Positions 1-9,241 are shown, numbered from the stretch's first letter. The stretch is DNA of 64,000 bases from Thermodesulfovibrionales bacterium (GCA_026415415.1 JAOAHE010000005.1:1-64000); one strand, 5' to 3'. The notes: generated by a model not told the origin, from the sequence alone. A program made the numbers and translations.

Positions 1-26
1 GGCTCGGAGATGTGTATAAGAGACAG
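1..26 (+). other. Illumina Nextera transposase adapter remnant
   Basis: The first 26 bases end in AGATGTGTATAAGAGACAG, the 19-base Tn5 mosaic end used in Nextera libraries, preceded by GGCTCGG as in the Read 2 adapter. This is library sequence, not genome. It marks the contig edge and means the gene that follows is cut by the assembly rather than by a biological event. Confidence 0.97.
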
Positions 27-345
27 CTTTTGTACAGGTCATGCAGTCCATAGGGTGCATTGATACAATAAGGTCTATCACGAACTTTCTTAATTCTTCT
101 ACCCGTTCAGTCTTAGTATTAACCACCATATCTTCCTTAACTTTAGTAATACAAGCAATGACAGGTCCTTTCTGTCCTGATACCTCAACAAGACACAGTC
201 TGCATGCGCCGACTGGTTTAATACCCTTAAGATAGCAAAGATTTGGAATGTGAATACCATTTAGGGCGGCAGCATCAACGAGGTTCATGCCCTCAGGAGC
301 TTGAACCCTTTTGCCGTCTATTGTTAGATTTACCATGTTTGCCAT
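27..345 (-). CDS. NuoG/FdhA/HydA-type iron-sulfur subunit, N-terminus only (truncated at contig end)
   Basis: The first 106 residues of a large iron-sulfur subunit; the remainder is off the contig. Visible are a plant-type [2Fe-2S] domain with Cys37, Cys48, Cys51 and Cys65, then the start of the His-Cys3 [4Fe-4S] motif (His97, Cys101, Cys104). This N-terminal module is shared by NuoG, NAD-dependent formate dehydrogenase alpha subunits and [FeFe]-hydrogenase HydA, so the catalytic domain cannot be named from what is present. The start at 345 is supported by an AAGGAGG site just upstream. It is the last visible gene of the acs-cooS-nuoEF run, so it is most likely the catalytic or electron-entry partner of the NuoEF-like module; formate dehydrogenase would suit the Wood-Ljungdahl pathway, but that is inference. 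Confidence 0.85.
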
Positions 346-410
346 TTAATCATCCTCCTTAAAATTACTTAATAAATTTATATTATTTTAACCGTTAGCT
401 AACTGAAATA

Positions 411-1016
411 TTATGCTGCTACTGGTTCTGCTTCCTTTGGTTTGACCTCAACTACAATAATTGCTCCTGTAGGACATACATCAGGTACACATTTGCCACA
501 TTTTGTGCATCTTTTCTGCCTGATCTCAAAGGGTAGATAACCACTTAGGTATTCCTTTTTCTTCTCTCCTAAGATTGCGTTAAACTTGCAAACCTTTAGA
601 CATTCGCCGCACATTATGCATTTTTCAGGAACGATTTGATACTCTATATAGCCCGGGCACTCCTTGTCAGGACAGACACCTGCAACATGTTGATCAAAAT
701 TACCTTTTTCTATCCATTCAAGAATAAATTTTGCAGTATCTTTTCCTTTTTTACATAAAGAACCAACTGACATTTGTTCAGCGATTCTTTTAATGGCTTC
801 AAGGTCTTTATTTGAGGCTTTCCCCTCAATCATGTTTTTAAGTCTTACCTGAGCCTCATAAGAACCAAATGAACAGGGGAAACACCTTCCACACATAGGT
901 CCTTTTAAAAACTCAATTGTATAATAAAGAGCTTTTTCTACAGGACATTTTTTCTTTTCAGCCTCTTTTCTAATGTCCTCTACTTTTATCTCTTTTTCTT
1001 TTTTCTCCTCGCTCAT
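411..1016 (-). CDS. Iron-sulfur protein resembling the NuoF C-terminus plus two [4Fe-4S] sites
   Basis: A 201-residue, cysteine-rich, soluble protein. Residues 42-48 (C-x2-C-x2-C) with Cys88 reproduce the layout of the NuoF N3 [4Fe-4S] site (SCGxCxPC ... LC). Two ferredoxin-type motifs follow: Cys133/136/139/143 and Cys170/173/176/181, the last with an extra residue before its CP. An additional Cys115/Cys120 pair lies between. It lacks the FMN/NADH-binding part, so it looks like a free-standing copy of the electron-relay end of the neighbouring NuoF-like protein. Its start overlaps the stop of that gene (ATGA-type), so the two are translationally coupled. The probable role is an electron-transfer subunit linking the NuoEF-like module to the subunit encoded next; no exact family name is assigned. 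Confidence 0.8.
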   Translation of the reverse strand: MSEEKKEKEIKVEDIRKEAEKKKCPVEKALYYTIEFLKGPMCGRCFPCSFGSYEAQVRLKNMIEGKASNKDLEAIKRIAEQMSVGSLCKKGKDTAKFILEWIEKGNFDQHVAGVCPDKECPGYIEYQIVPEKCIMCGECLKVCKFNAILGEKKKEYLSGYLPFEIRQKRCTKCGKCVPDVCPTGAIIVVEVKPKEAEPVAA

Positions 1017-2920
1017 TTAGCCTCCTTAACCTCTGTAGTTCCACCCTCAACTGAGGCTGTTTGTTTCATAACTTTAACAGCTCCAATAGGGCAGGCAGTT
1101 ATACAAGCCTTGCACTTTGTGCAATAATCTTGATCTATAAAGAATTTATCTCTGGTCTCTTTGACAGCATTGAATGCACAAGCATCTCTACAAAGACCGC
1201 ATAAGAAGCACTGTTCATTATCAATTACATATTTGCCCAACCCAGCACAGACATTAGCACGACAGAACTTATCATTTATATGCTCTTCGTATTCTTCTCT
1301 AAAATACTTGATTGTTGTTAACACTGGATTAGGTGCGGTCATTCCTAAGCCACAAAGAGCACTATCAATAATCCTCTTCCCAAGAATCTCAAGTTTCTCT
1401 ATATCACCAGGTTGCCCTTCACCCTTGGTAATCTTCTCCATTAACTGTAACATATGATAAGTACCAATTCTGCAAGGTGGGCACTTACCACAGGACTCAG
1501 ATTGTGTAAAAGCAAGGAAGTATCTTGCCACATCAACCATGCAGTTGTCTTCATCTAAGACAACCATTCCACCAGAGCCCATCATTGAACCTACTGCTTT
1601 AAGAGAGTCAAAATCTACAGGAAGATCTAAATATTCCTCTGGTATGCAGCCACCTGAAGGACCACCTGTTTGTACAGCTTTGAATTTCTTGCCACCAATG
1701 ATGCCGCCACCGATATCAAATATAACCTCTCTCAATGTTATACCTGTAGGAACCTCTACAAGTCCTGTATTCACCACTTTTCCAGTTAAAGCAAATACCT
1801 TAGTTCCAGGAGAGTTTTTTGAACCAATATTTAAAAACCAATCTGCACCCTTATCAATAATTCTTGGAACCCAGGCGTAAGTCTCTATATTATTTAGGTT
1901 TGTGGGATAGCCCCATAGACCACCACCCATCTCAGAAAGTCTTGGCGGGCGAGCCCTTGGGAACCCTCTATGACCTTCAATTGAGGTAACCAATGCTGTA
2001 GCCTCACCGCAGACAAATGCACCAGCACCCTCTCTAATACTTATATGGAAACTAAAGTCAGTGCCAAGGATATTATCACCAAGAAGACCTAATGCCTCAG
2101 CTTGCTCTATAGCTACACTTAAATTTTTAACAGCAAGTGGATATTCATGTCTTACATAGATAAAGCCGAACCTTGCATTTTCTATTGCATAAGCACATAA
2201 AAGCATGCCCTCCAAGAGTGCATGAGGGTCACCTTCCATTATAGATCTATCCATAAAAGCACCAGGGTCACCTTCATCACCGTTTGCAACTATAAAGTTT
2301 ATTTTGCTTTTTGCACTTTTTGTATGTTTCCACTTTCTACCTGCTGGGAAGCCTGCACCACCTCTACCTCTTAAATTAGCTTTATCGATCTCATTTAAAA
2401 CATCATCAGGTGTCATAGATGAAAGAGCTTTCTGCAAGCCACTGTAGCCGCCAACAGCTATGTAATGGTATATACTTTTAGGGTCTATCATGCAGTTATT
2501 AAGAAGGACATGTCTTTCTTGCTTTGTATAGAAAGGAACATCAACCATCTCAAGCACAGGCTCATGTAAAATATCTTCTCTGTACATTCCTCTTCTATAA
2601 GGGATACCGCCTCCAAAAGTAAAAGCTATTAGATCTGAAGCTTGAGAGGGCTGCACCTTTTGGTAAAAAATATTTAAAGGGTCAACATTCATTATAGGGC
2701 CTTTTTGACACATACCCTGACAACCAGTTCTTATGATCTCAACATCCAATCCCCTTTTATTTATCTCTTCTTCCACCGCGGCTAAAACTTGATAAGCACC
2801 TGTAGCAGTACATCCTGTTCCACAACATGCCCTTATACGTTTTTTGCCTGGGACGAGAACTTCTGATTTTAATCTTTCTCTTAATTGTTGTAATTCTTGT
2901 ATACTCTTTAACTTTTCCAT
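1013..2920 (-). CDS. NuoF/HydB-like NAD(P)H- and FMN-binding flavoprotein subunit
   Basis: A 635-residue subunit of the NADH-dehydrogenase/electron-bifurcating hydrogenase or formate dehydrogenase type. Order of domains: N-terminal thioredoxin-like [2Fe-2S] region (Cys32/33/37 and Cys67/71), the FMN/NADH fold with the glycine-rich RGRGGAGFPAG loop near residue 190, an SLBB region, the N3 site (SCGKCPPCR, then a later Cys), and a C-terminal pair of ferredoxin [4Fe-4S] motifs. This long form, with extra clusters at both ends, is typical of HydB/HndC-like bifurcating subunits rather than respiratory NuoF. It follows the NuoE-like gene by 13 bases and overlaps the next gene by 4. In this setting it probably exchanges electrons between NAD(P)H and ferredoxin for the Wood-Ljungdahl enzymes; bifurcation itself is inferred. 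Confidence 0.9.
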   Translation of the reverse strand: MEKLKSIQELQQLRERLKSEVLVPGKKRIRACCGTGCTATGAYQVLAAVEEEINKRGLDVEIIRTGCQGMCQKGPIMNVDPLNIFYQKVQPSQASDLIAFTFGGGIPYRRGMYREDILHEPVLEMVDVPFYTKQERHVLLNNCMIDPKSIYHYIAVGGYSGLQKALSSMTPDDVLNEIDKANLRGRGGAGFPAGRKWKHTKSAKSKINFIVANGDEGDPGAFMDRSIMEGDPHALLEGMLLCAYAIENARFGFIYVRHEYPLAVKNLSVAIEQAEALGLLGDNILGTDFSFHISIREGAGAFVCGEATALVTSIEGHRGFPRARPPRLSEMGGGLWGYPTNLNNIETYAWVPRIIDKGADWFLNIGSKNSPGTKVFALTGKVVNTGLVEVPTGITLREVIFDIGGGIIGGKKFKAVQTGGPSGGCIPEEYLDLPVDFDSLKAVGSMMGSGGMVVLDEDNCMVDVARYFLAFTQSESCGKCPPCRIGTYHMLQLMEKITKGEGQPGDIEKLEILGKRIIDSALCGLGMTAPNPVLTTIKYFREEYEEHINDKFCRANVCAGLGKYVIDNEQCFLCGLCRDACAFNAVKETRDKFFIDQDYCTKCKACITACPIGAVKVMKQTASVEGGTTEVKEAK

Positions 2921-2933
2921 ATTTTATCCCCGC

Positions 2934-3443
2934 TCATTCTTTTATTGTCTCTGTAGCTTGGACTACAGGTCTTTCTGACTCTAATTCGCTAATAAGCTTT
3001 GCAACCTTTTTCATATTAAGGTCACCCTTATATACATCATCAACAACAAGGACAGGAGCTAATCCACAGCATCCAATACACCCTACTGTCTCAAGAGTCA
3101 AATATAAATCTTCTGTAGTTTCACCTGGTTTTACATTAAAAGCTTCAGAGAACTTTTTGACAATCTCACTGGCTCCCCTAACATGACAGGCAGTGCCCAT
3201 ACAAATACATACAACCTTCTTACCACGAGGAGTAAAATAGAATTGTTTATAAAATGAGGCTGTGCTATAAACATCAGATAAAGGAATCCTTAGTTTCTTT
3301 GACAAAGCCTTTAATTCATCCTCTGGGAGATAATTATGCTCTTTCTGAATCTTATGAAAAGAATGTATTAACATAGACCTTCTTTTTTTGGCATCAGATA
3401 TTATATCTCCCAGCATTGCTACCTTGTCTTTAAGATCTATCAT
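2934..3443 (-). CDS. NuoE/HydC-like [2Fe-2S] subunit
   Basis: A thioredoxin-fold [2Fe-2S] protein of the NuoE/HndA/HydC family, about 169 residues. The four cluster cysteines lie in CMGTAC and GCIGCCG motifs, and the helical N-terminus (SFHKIQKEHNYLPED) is typical. An upstream in-frame ATG at 3470 would add nine residues, but a GGAGGT site sits immediately before the ATG at 3443, so the shorter start is chosen. It works with the adjacent NuoF-like flavoprotein as the NAD(P)H-oxidising or reducing unit. It is separated from cooS by a gap holding a strong hairpin, which may set its expression apart from the CODH gene. Confidence 0.92.
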   Translation of the reverse strand: MIDLKDKVAMLGDIISDAKKRRSMLIHSFHKIQKEHNYLPEDELKALSKKLRIPLSDVYSTASFYKQFYFTPRGKKVVCICMGTACHVRGASEIVKKFSEAFNVKPGETTEDLYLTLETVGCIGCCGLAPVLVVDDVYKGDLNMKKVAKLISELESERPVVQATETIKE

Positions 3444-3482
3444 AATTTGACCTCCGCAATATTTTGACAAACATATTCACTA

Positions 3483-3511
3483 AGGCAGTCAACCTTTGAG
3501 GTTGACTGCCT
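3483..3511 (-). terminator. Perfect 13-bp hairpin between cooS and nuoE-like gene
   Basis: AGGCAGTCAACCT (3483-3495) and its exact complement (3499-3511) are separated by 3 nt. Neither side is followed by a clean T-run, so it may be a weak terminator or an RNA-processing or stabilising stem that tunes cooS against the downstream electron-transfer genes. Confidence 0.6.
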
Positions 3512-3526
3512 ATTAATTTAGCTTAA

Positions 3527-5518
3527 CTACAGACCAGCATGTGGTTTTGCGCCCTTTTCTAATTCACGTCTCGCTGCCATATCAAGTAGTACACGCTCAG
3601 TACCGAATCTACCAGGTTCATATTTCTTGAGTTTCAGAGCTGCTCTTGCATTATCTATATAGGTAATAGCTAAGTCAAACATCTTTTCGGGGTCATGTTC
3701 AAAATGGAAAGCACCCTTAAACCTTTCAAGCCATAGATCAATCATTATCTTTTTGGATACCTCTTCAGATGCACCGGCTGGAGAATCACCACCAAATATT
3801 ACAGGCACACCAGAACCTGCAAAATATGTACCGATAGCTATGGCCTTTTCAGACATCCATTCTGGTGCAATACCTACACCTGGCATACCACCTATCTCAT
3901 CAGACAAGCCACCTTCGGCAGCCATAGCACTTAAGATAGTAAGTATCCTGGAGTTATCTACACAGGCGCCAAGATGCAATATTGGAGGAATCCCTATTGC
4001 TTCGCAAACCTGTCTTAATCCCTCACCAGCATACTCTAAAGCCATCTCTGGGGTCATCCAGCCAGCTGTAGCACAAGCGGCCGAACCACAACCTGTTGAC
4101 ACTACTAAAACATCATTTCTAATAAACTCATTAACAAGGTATCTATGTGCCCCTTGTGCAGTGACTCTTGGATTATCACAGCCTGCTATACCAACTACCC
4201 CTCTAATTCTTCCAGCCATAATTGCATCATTAAGAGGTCTAAACGATGCTCTCCATCTACCACCCTGCATGTATTCTATGTACTCGTGAGAAAATCCTAC
4301 TATTGCGGGGAATTTAATGCTCTCTTTAGATCCTTTGGCAATTCTGTTGGGGAAATTATCAATAGCAGTTTTTATTATCTGTCTTGCAACATCTTTTGCA
4401 TGGTGCTCATCATACTCTATATGAACAGCTCCTTTCATCTTAGCTTTATATGAGGTAGTTATAATTTTTGTATGGAAGTGCTTTGAAATCTCAACAATTG
4501 CTGGCATTATGCACTGTACATCAGTCATCATCGCATCAACCAAGCCAGTCATAATACCCAACTCTTGGTTAGTATAGCCACCAGCGGTGGGGATACCATG
4601 CCTCATTAATATTTCATTTGCTGTACAGCACATACCTACAAGGTTTACACCCTTTGCACCCTTTGATTTGGCATACTCAAGAATCTCAGGCTCTGTTGAG
4701 ACCTCAACTACCTTCTCTGCTAAGGTAGGTTCGTGTCCATGAACAACTATGTTTACTTCGTCAGCCTTAAGAATACCAAAGCTTGCCTCTGCTCTGATAG
4801 GACGTGGGGTTCCAAACAGTATATCAGTAATATCAGTTGAGATCATACAACCACCCCAGCCATCAGCAAGGGATACCCTAATAGCGTGAAGCATTAAGTT
4901 GTCAGGGTCATGATCAACACCAACTGAAGTTCTATGCATTGTCTCTGCAATCTCTCTATCAATACCTCTTGGTACAACTTTCCATTTTCTCCATCTTTCT
5001 TGAGTCTTTTTTGGAGCTCTCTTTATGTAATTAAGTTCGCCATTTTGTCTTCCAAAGTCTTCAATAAACTTAAGAGCTACATCCTTTGCAACATCTTCAA
5101 CTTTTCTTCCATCACCAAAGGGAATACCTAAAATATTTGCAACTCTATAAAGTTTTTTAACATCTGTTATCTCAAAATCCTTAGTCTCACCGCAACCAAC
5201 AGCATAAAGTGTCAAGGCCATATCTCTTGCGTGGTCTGAGTGAGCTGCTGTACCTGCTGCTGCCATTCTTAGCCAATGTCTTGCTGCAACAGTTGCCAGA
5301 GGTGCACCACAGACGCCGGTAATTTCTTCTTCTGCATTTTTACCAACCAATCTGCAAGGTCCAATGTGGCAAACTTGGCAGCAAGCACCTGTTGATCCAA
5401 TAGGACAAGGTTTAAGCCTTGTTGCTCTATCAAAACAGGTCTCTAATTTTTGGGATTCACCCCACTCTATTATTCTTTGAGCTGCCTCATCGGCGCTTTT
5501 CATTAACTTCTTGTCCAT
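3527..5518 (-). CDS. cooS: Anaerobic Ni-Fe-S carbon monoxide dehydrogenase, catalytic subunit
   Basis: A 663-residue CODH (CooS/AcsA) that interconverts CO and CO2, supplying CO to the acetyl-CoA synthase next door. The N-terminus has the expected ligands: Cys38 and Cys46 for the bridging cluster D, and Cys47, Cys50, Cys55 and Cys70 for cluster B. C-cluster regions are present: the GHEP histidine, MCCTANE, GIAGCDNPR, STGCGSAACA and ACVDNSR. Length is normal for the family. It lies 39 bases after acsB, in the same direction, so it belongs to a bifunctional CODH/ACS rather than a stand-alone CO-oxidising enzyme. No cooC/acsF nickel-insertion ATPase is seen nearby. Confidence 0.97.
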   Translation of the reverse strand: MDKKLMKSADEAAQRIIEWGESQKLETCFDRATRLKPCPIGSTGACCQVCHIGPCRLVGKNAEEEITGVCGAPLATVAARHWLRMAAAGTAAHSDHARDMALTLYAVGCGETKDFEITDVKKLYRVANILGIPFGDGRKVEDVAKDVALKFIEDFGRQNGELNYIKRAPKKTQERWRKWKVVPRGIDREIAETMHRTSVGVDHDPDNLMLHAIRVSLADGWGGCMISTDITDILFGTPRPIRAEASFGILKADEVNIVVHGHEPTLAEKVVEVSTEPEILEYAKSKGAKGVNLVGMCCTANEILMRHGIPTAGGYTNQELGIMTGLVDAMMTDVQCIMPAIVEISKHFHTKIITTSYKAKMKGAVHIEYDEHHAKDVARQIIKTAIDNFPNRIAKGSKESIKFPAIVGFSHEYIEYMQGGRWRASFRPLNDAIMAGRIRGVVGIAGCDNPRVTAQGAHRYLVNEFIRNDVLVVSTGCGSAACATAGWMTPEMALEYAGEGLRQVCEAIGIPPILHLGACVDNSRILTILSAMAAEGGLSDEIGGMPGVGIAPEWMSEKAIAIGTYFAGSGVPVIFGGDSPAGASEEVSKKIMIDLWLERFKGAFHFEHDPEKMFDLAITYIDNARAALKLKKYEPGRFGTERVLLDMAARRELEKGAKPHAGL

Positions 5519-5557
5519 AATACCTCCAAATTTTATCTTTGAAAAATTTTAAATTGC

Positions 5558-7756
5558 CTATATTATAGGCTCCATCTCTAATGCAGGATGACCCACCGCA
5601 GATAAGTGCTCCAGAAGTTTTTCTGAGTCTTCACAAATCGTCTCATCCGCGATTTTGTCAAGCAAATCAGGAACACCCTCCTCAGCAGCTCTCTGCATAA
5701 AGACATCTTTTATTCTTTCTTTAAGGGATTTCGGCATCCATACTATTCTCTTTATTCCACCCTCACCATAAAGGAACTTCTTAGAAGCGATGAAGTTTAC
5801 TCCGATACCCATAAAACCAGGTGTCTGTGCACCGCCACCAACTGAACCGGCAAAGGTAGAAAATTTCATGCCTACCGGAGTCATACCAGGATATCCTCTA
5901 TGAACAAGCATAACCCCATTAGCTTCTGGGATTAAACCTACTATACACTCAAAACATCCACAAGAAGTCATAGGGTTCTGCATTATTGAGTACATACATA
6001 CAGACTCAATAGCTCCACCTGAACCTTTCTTTATATATTCATCAATACCACTGAAGATACCTAATTTTGGATCTATAACTTCTCCTTTTTTAATAGGTTG
6101 ATTACCACCTGTTGGGTTAATCTCGTAAGCTGCTTTACAGTCAAGCCAGTTAAAAGCACCGCATAAACCCAACCTCTCAGGGGATACTACACAAAGATGG
6201 GATGGTGCAAATGATTGGCAAAGTAAACATGAATAGAATTCTTCCACACCTTCATCTGTAAGACCAGCCAATCTTGCATCGCGTTCTGCATATGCTTTTC
6301 TGGCTTCTTCAAGCATCCTTTTTACATCTTCTTCATCAATAAATAAGGTAACTTGAACCTTGTCAGCAATTGTCTGGAATCTATTGTGAACCATAGTAGT
6401 ATGGATAATTCCTATATGCTCAAGAGTAAAACCTGCAGCTTTTGCTTGATTACTTATTCTGATCCAATTTACATCACGCTGACCCATATGAAAAATTCCT
6501 TGAGCCTCGTTTAAATCTGAGTGGATTTTTCTCTCAATGACTGATTCAAAATCCTTTTGCATCTTACGACCAGCTACCTCTATCAAGATACCAAGGGGAA
6601 GTCTGCCACCTTTTTCATATTTCTCTCTCCAGTTCTCTGGAATTATTATTACCTTATTATCTTCAATCTCATCCATTTCCCTCATCCTGACCCACTCAAA
6701 GGCAAGTGTTTTTTGTCCACCGCACTCAAGGAAAGTATCTTCTTTTCTGATTCTCTCACCTTCAAAGGCAGGACCATATGCAACTGGTATCGGAGGTTTC
6801 TCAACTATAATCTTCAACCCTCTCATCTCAATAGCTTTCTGTACAATCTTGTCGTGATCAAACTCTTTATCAACTTCTTCATATGTACAAACACCAGTTG
6901 GATGAATGACAGGCACGTCTGTATCAGCTATTGCTGGGAATCCCATATTTATTGCACCAGCACCAGTAGCCCACTTAATATCATCTAATGGCCCCAACGC
7001 TATAGCAAATGCAAATACTCTATCTTTCTGATAATGCAAATGACCTTTAAAATCACCTGGCTTCTTACCACCAAAGATAAGAGAAGCTCTTATTGCCCAA
7101 TCCAGTGCATATAAAGTATGCTCAGCATCTGGACCTAAAGGAACTATTCTTGATTCCCAACCTAACTCAACGCCTTTCCTTAAAAGCTGTTTTGTGACAG
7201 AATCACCATTACTTTGGGCGGATAAGAAAGTAAGTATATTTTTCTCTTGAAGCTCTCTAACTATTTTAACTGCTATATCATCTGTAGGTGCAGCTCCTAA
7301 GATGGCTGCAAAACCAGGCATTCTTCCATCAACAAGCTCAACACCTAAGTTTCTCTGAATAGTATCTGTTATAAAACCATTATATACATAACCTGTTTCA
7401 GGGTCTACACAAGGCTCAAGACCATAAATATACCTTAATGCTAAAAGTATCTCTTCAGCAAAAAGGGTTGCCATACCACTGTCTAAAGCCTCACCTAAGT
7501 AAGGTAACCATAATTTTTCTTCTGGCTCATCATGTAAGAGTTCCTTTGCAAAACCAAGAGCTGTTTTCATATCGCCTAAAGTCTGCACTTTAAATCCTGT
7601 CATTGCATAAATCATAGGGAGATAAAAAGCAGTATCAGGAAACTCGAACTTATAATCCTCTCCTTTTTCTGCCAGGGCTTTGTTGAGCAGTTGTTCCGTT
7701 CGGGAAACAACATCTTTCGCGCCTCTGATTACGGCAGTTGCTATTATTTTAGACAT
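5558..7756 (-). CDS. acsB: Acetyl-CoA synthase subunit of CODH/ACS
   Basis: A 732-residue bacterial-type acetyl-CoA synthase, which joins CO, a methyl group from the corrinoid protein and CoA. The A-cluster ligands are all visible: Cys510, Cys513, Cys522 and Cys532 for the [4Fe-4S] part, and the Cys599-Gly-Cys601 motif that binds the distal nickel. The N-terminal domain that contacts CODH is complete, so this is the full bacterial form, not the short archaeal one. A GGAGGTAAGG site precedes the start. Upstream, 130 bases including a stem-loop separate it from acsC, so acsB-cooS may have its own promoter or be differentially processed. Confidence 0.97.
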   Translation of the reverse strand: MSKIIATAVIRGAKDVVSRTEQLLNKALAEKGEDYKFEFPDTAFYLPMIYAMTGFKVQTLGDMKTALGFAKELLHDEPEEKLWLPYLGEALDSGMATLFAEEILLALRYIYGLEPCVDPETGYVYNGFITDTIQRNLGVELVDGRMPGFAAILGAAPTDDIAVKIVRELQEKNILTFLSAQSNGDSVTKQLLRKGVELGWESRIVPLGPDAEHTLYALDWAIRASLIFGGKKPGDFKGHLHYQKDRVFAFAIALGPLDDIKWATGAGAINMGFPAIADTDVPVIHPTGVCTYEEVDKEFDHDKIVQKAIEMRGLKIIVEKPPIPVAYGPAFEGERIRKEDTFLECGGQKTLAFEWVRMREMDEIEDNKVIIIPENWREKYEKGGRLPLGILIEVAGRKMQKDFESVIERKIHSDLNEAQGIFHMGQRDVNWIRISNQAKAAGFTLEHIGIIHTTMVHNRFQTIADKVQVTLFIDEEDVKRMLEEARKAYAERDARLAGLTDEGVEEFYSCLLCQSFAPSHLCVVSPERLGLCGAFNWLDCKAAYEINPTGGNQPIKKGEVIDPKLGIFSGIDEYIKKGSGGAIESVCMYSIMQNPMTSCGCFECIVGLIPEANGVMLVHRGYPGMTPVGMKFSTFAGSVGGGAQTPGFMGIGVNFIASKKFLYGEGGIKRIVWMPKSLKERIKDVFMQRAAEEGVPDLLDKIADETICEDSEKLLEHLSAVGHPALEMEPII

Positions 7757-7830
7757 CCTTACCTCCTGATTAACTGTATTAATTTAGTTAATTAAATATA
7801 TTTTATACATTATTTTGTGTTTAAATCAAT

Positions 7831-7864
7831 CTTACCCCTTATGTCTTCTTGCACAAGGGGTAAG
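7831..7864 (-). terminator. Stem-loop between acsC and acsB
   Basis: CTTACCCCTT (7831-7840) pairs perfectly with AAGGGGTAAG (7855-7864) around a 14-nt loop, just past the acsC stop. The minus-strand tail ATTGATTT is only partly T-rich, so this is a leaky terminator or a processing hairpin. Confidence 0.6.
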
Positions 7865-7886
7865 ATACTATTTTAATTAAAAATTA

Positions 7887-9230
7887 CTACTGAACCTTTG
7901 ATCTTAAAAATACTGGTATACCATTTGCTTCTCTTGGCCCTACAGTTACCTTCCAACCAGGGAGTTTTTCTTCAATAGAGCCGCTTAAAATTGCAACATA
8001 TCCTGGGATAATAAGCTCTCTATGACTAATCTCATTTTCTATACCACTTTCTTTTATAAACTGAGCGATCTTAGATGCGGTGAACTTACCAGCTGCCCAA
8101 GAAGTTAACACAGACAAACCTTCTGTATCCATAACAGCAAGTCTGCAAGGTACTTTGCTATTCTCAACTTCACCTAAAACTATGAAGTAAGTAAGAGAGA
8201 AATTGGTAGTGATAAGAAGAGGTGATTCAGGCTTTGGTTCGCCAATTTTGTAAATCTTTTGCTCCACTTGCATTGGGACTTGAGGATCTGTATAAATATT
8301 TTGTCTAAGAGCAAAAAGAGCTAAATTCTTCCATTTCTCTATATTACTTAATACAATTATTGAAGAATACTTGGTTACTCCTAATGAAGCCATTAAAGCC
8401 TCAAGCATAGGGTTGTCTCTTTGCATAAAATTAATAACTGGATAACCAAGCGGTTTAAAAGATTTCTTAGTAGCCGCTCTTCTGATTTGAGTGTTGTCTT
8501 CTATTATCTCTTTTGCTCTTCTTGCACCAGAATCAATTACCATGTCTTCAACGCCTAACCCTTTAATCTTTTCCGTAAGAGCTGAAAGTGCCTCTAATCC
8601 CTTTGCATATACACCCAAAGTGACCTTGTATTTTTTTGCTATGTTAGCCATTTCTTCTGCATTAGAGTCATTGGCTCCATATAAAATCGGTTTTTTATCT
8701 GCTACAACTTTTATACCTGCTTCAGCAGCTACTGGGTCAGTTGTTGAGAGAATGAGAGGTATATCTGGTGCTTTAGCTGAAATAGCTTTCACTACAGCCT
8801 CAAACTTTGCAGCATCCTTAGAAGTATTTTCAACAAAGATTGCATCTATTCTCAGTTTTTGTCCTACTCTTTCTACTTCAGAGTCCAATACTGCGCTAAC
8901 TTTACTACTTATATCGTCATCTGTTTCAGTATCTTTAATCTCAAGAGCAAAGGCTGGAGGGTTAAGGAATTTTTTGTCATGCCTGAATAGAACAGTTTCC
9001 TCACCCATCTTCACCGCTTTATCACCAACTCCAAGAACGATAGGTCTAATAGGTGGTGCTGCTGCTTCACCTAAGATTTTTTTTGCTTCTTCTGATACAT
9101 CAGGGCATGCATCGATTGATACCTGTCTTTGTGCCAGTTTCATAGCAAAGGCAAGACAAGTGGGATGCCCACATTTCTTACAATTTGTTTTTGGAAGCAT
9201 TTTGAAAATTTCTACACCTGATAAAGCCAT
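7887..9230 (-). CDS. acsC: Corrinoid/iron-sulfur protein large subunit
   Basis: A 447-residue gamma subunit of the corrinoid iron-sulfur protein, which carries the methyl group from methyl-tetrahydrofolate to AcsB. Cys17, Cys20, Cys25 and Cys42 form the N-terminal [4Fe-4S] site used for reductive activation of the cobalt. A TIM-barrel domain and a C-terminal cobalamin-binding domain follow. It starts 11 bases after acsD, in the acsE-D-C order. The same four-Cys N-terminal pattern recurs in the DUF3786 protein at 22969-23748. Confidence 0.95.
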   Translation of the reverse strand: MALSGVEIFKMLPKTNCKKCGHPTCLAFAMKLAQRQVSIDACPDVSEEAKKILGEAAAPPIRPIVLGVGDKAVKMGEETVLFRHDKKFLNPPAFALEIKDTETDDDISSKVSAVLDSEVERVGQKLRIDAIFVENTSKDAAKFEAVVKAISAKAPDIPLILSTTDPVAAEAGIKVVADKKPILYGANDSNAEEMANIAKKYKVTLGVYAKGLEALSALTEKIKGLGVEDMVIDSGARRAKEIIEDNTQIRRAATKKSFKPLGYPVINFMQRDNPMLEALMASLGVTKYSSIIVLSNIEKWKNLALFALRQNIYTDPQVPMQVEQKIYKIGEPKPESPLLITTNFSLTYFIVLGEVENSKVPCRLAVMDTEGLSVLTSWAAGKFTASKIAQFIKESGIENEISHRELIIPGYVAILSGSIEEKLPGWKVTVGPREANGIPVFLRSKVQ

Positions 9231-9241
9231 CTCACCCTCCG

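Noticed and set aside
1161-4453. Long plus-strand frames opposite the nuoF-like and cooS genes
   Set aside because: They are antisense shadows of strongly conserved genes and match no family.
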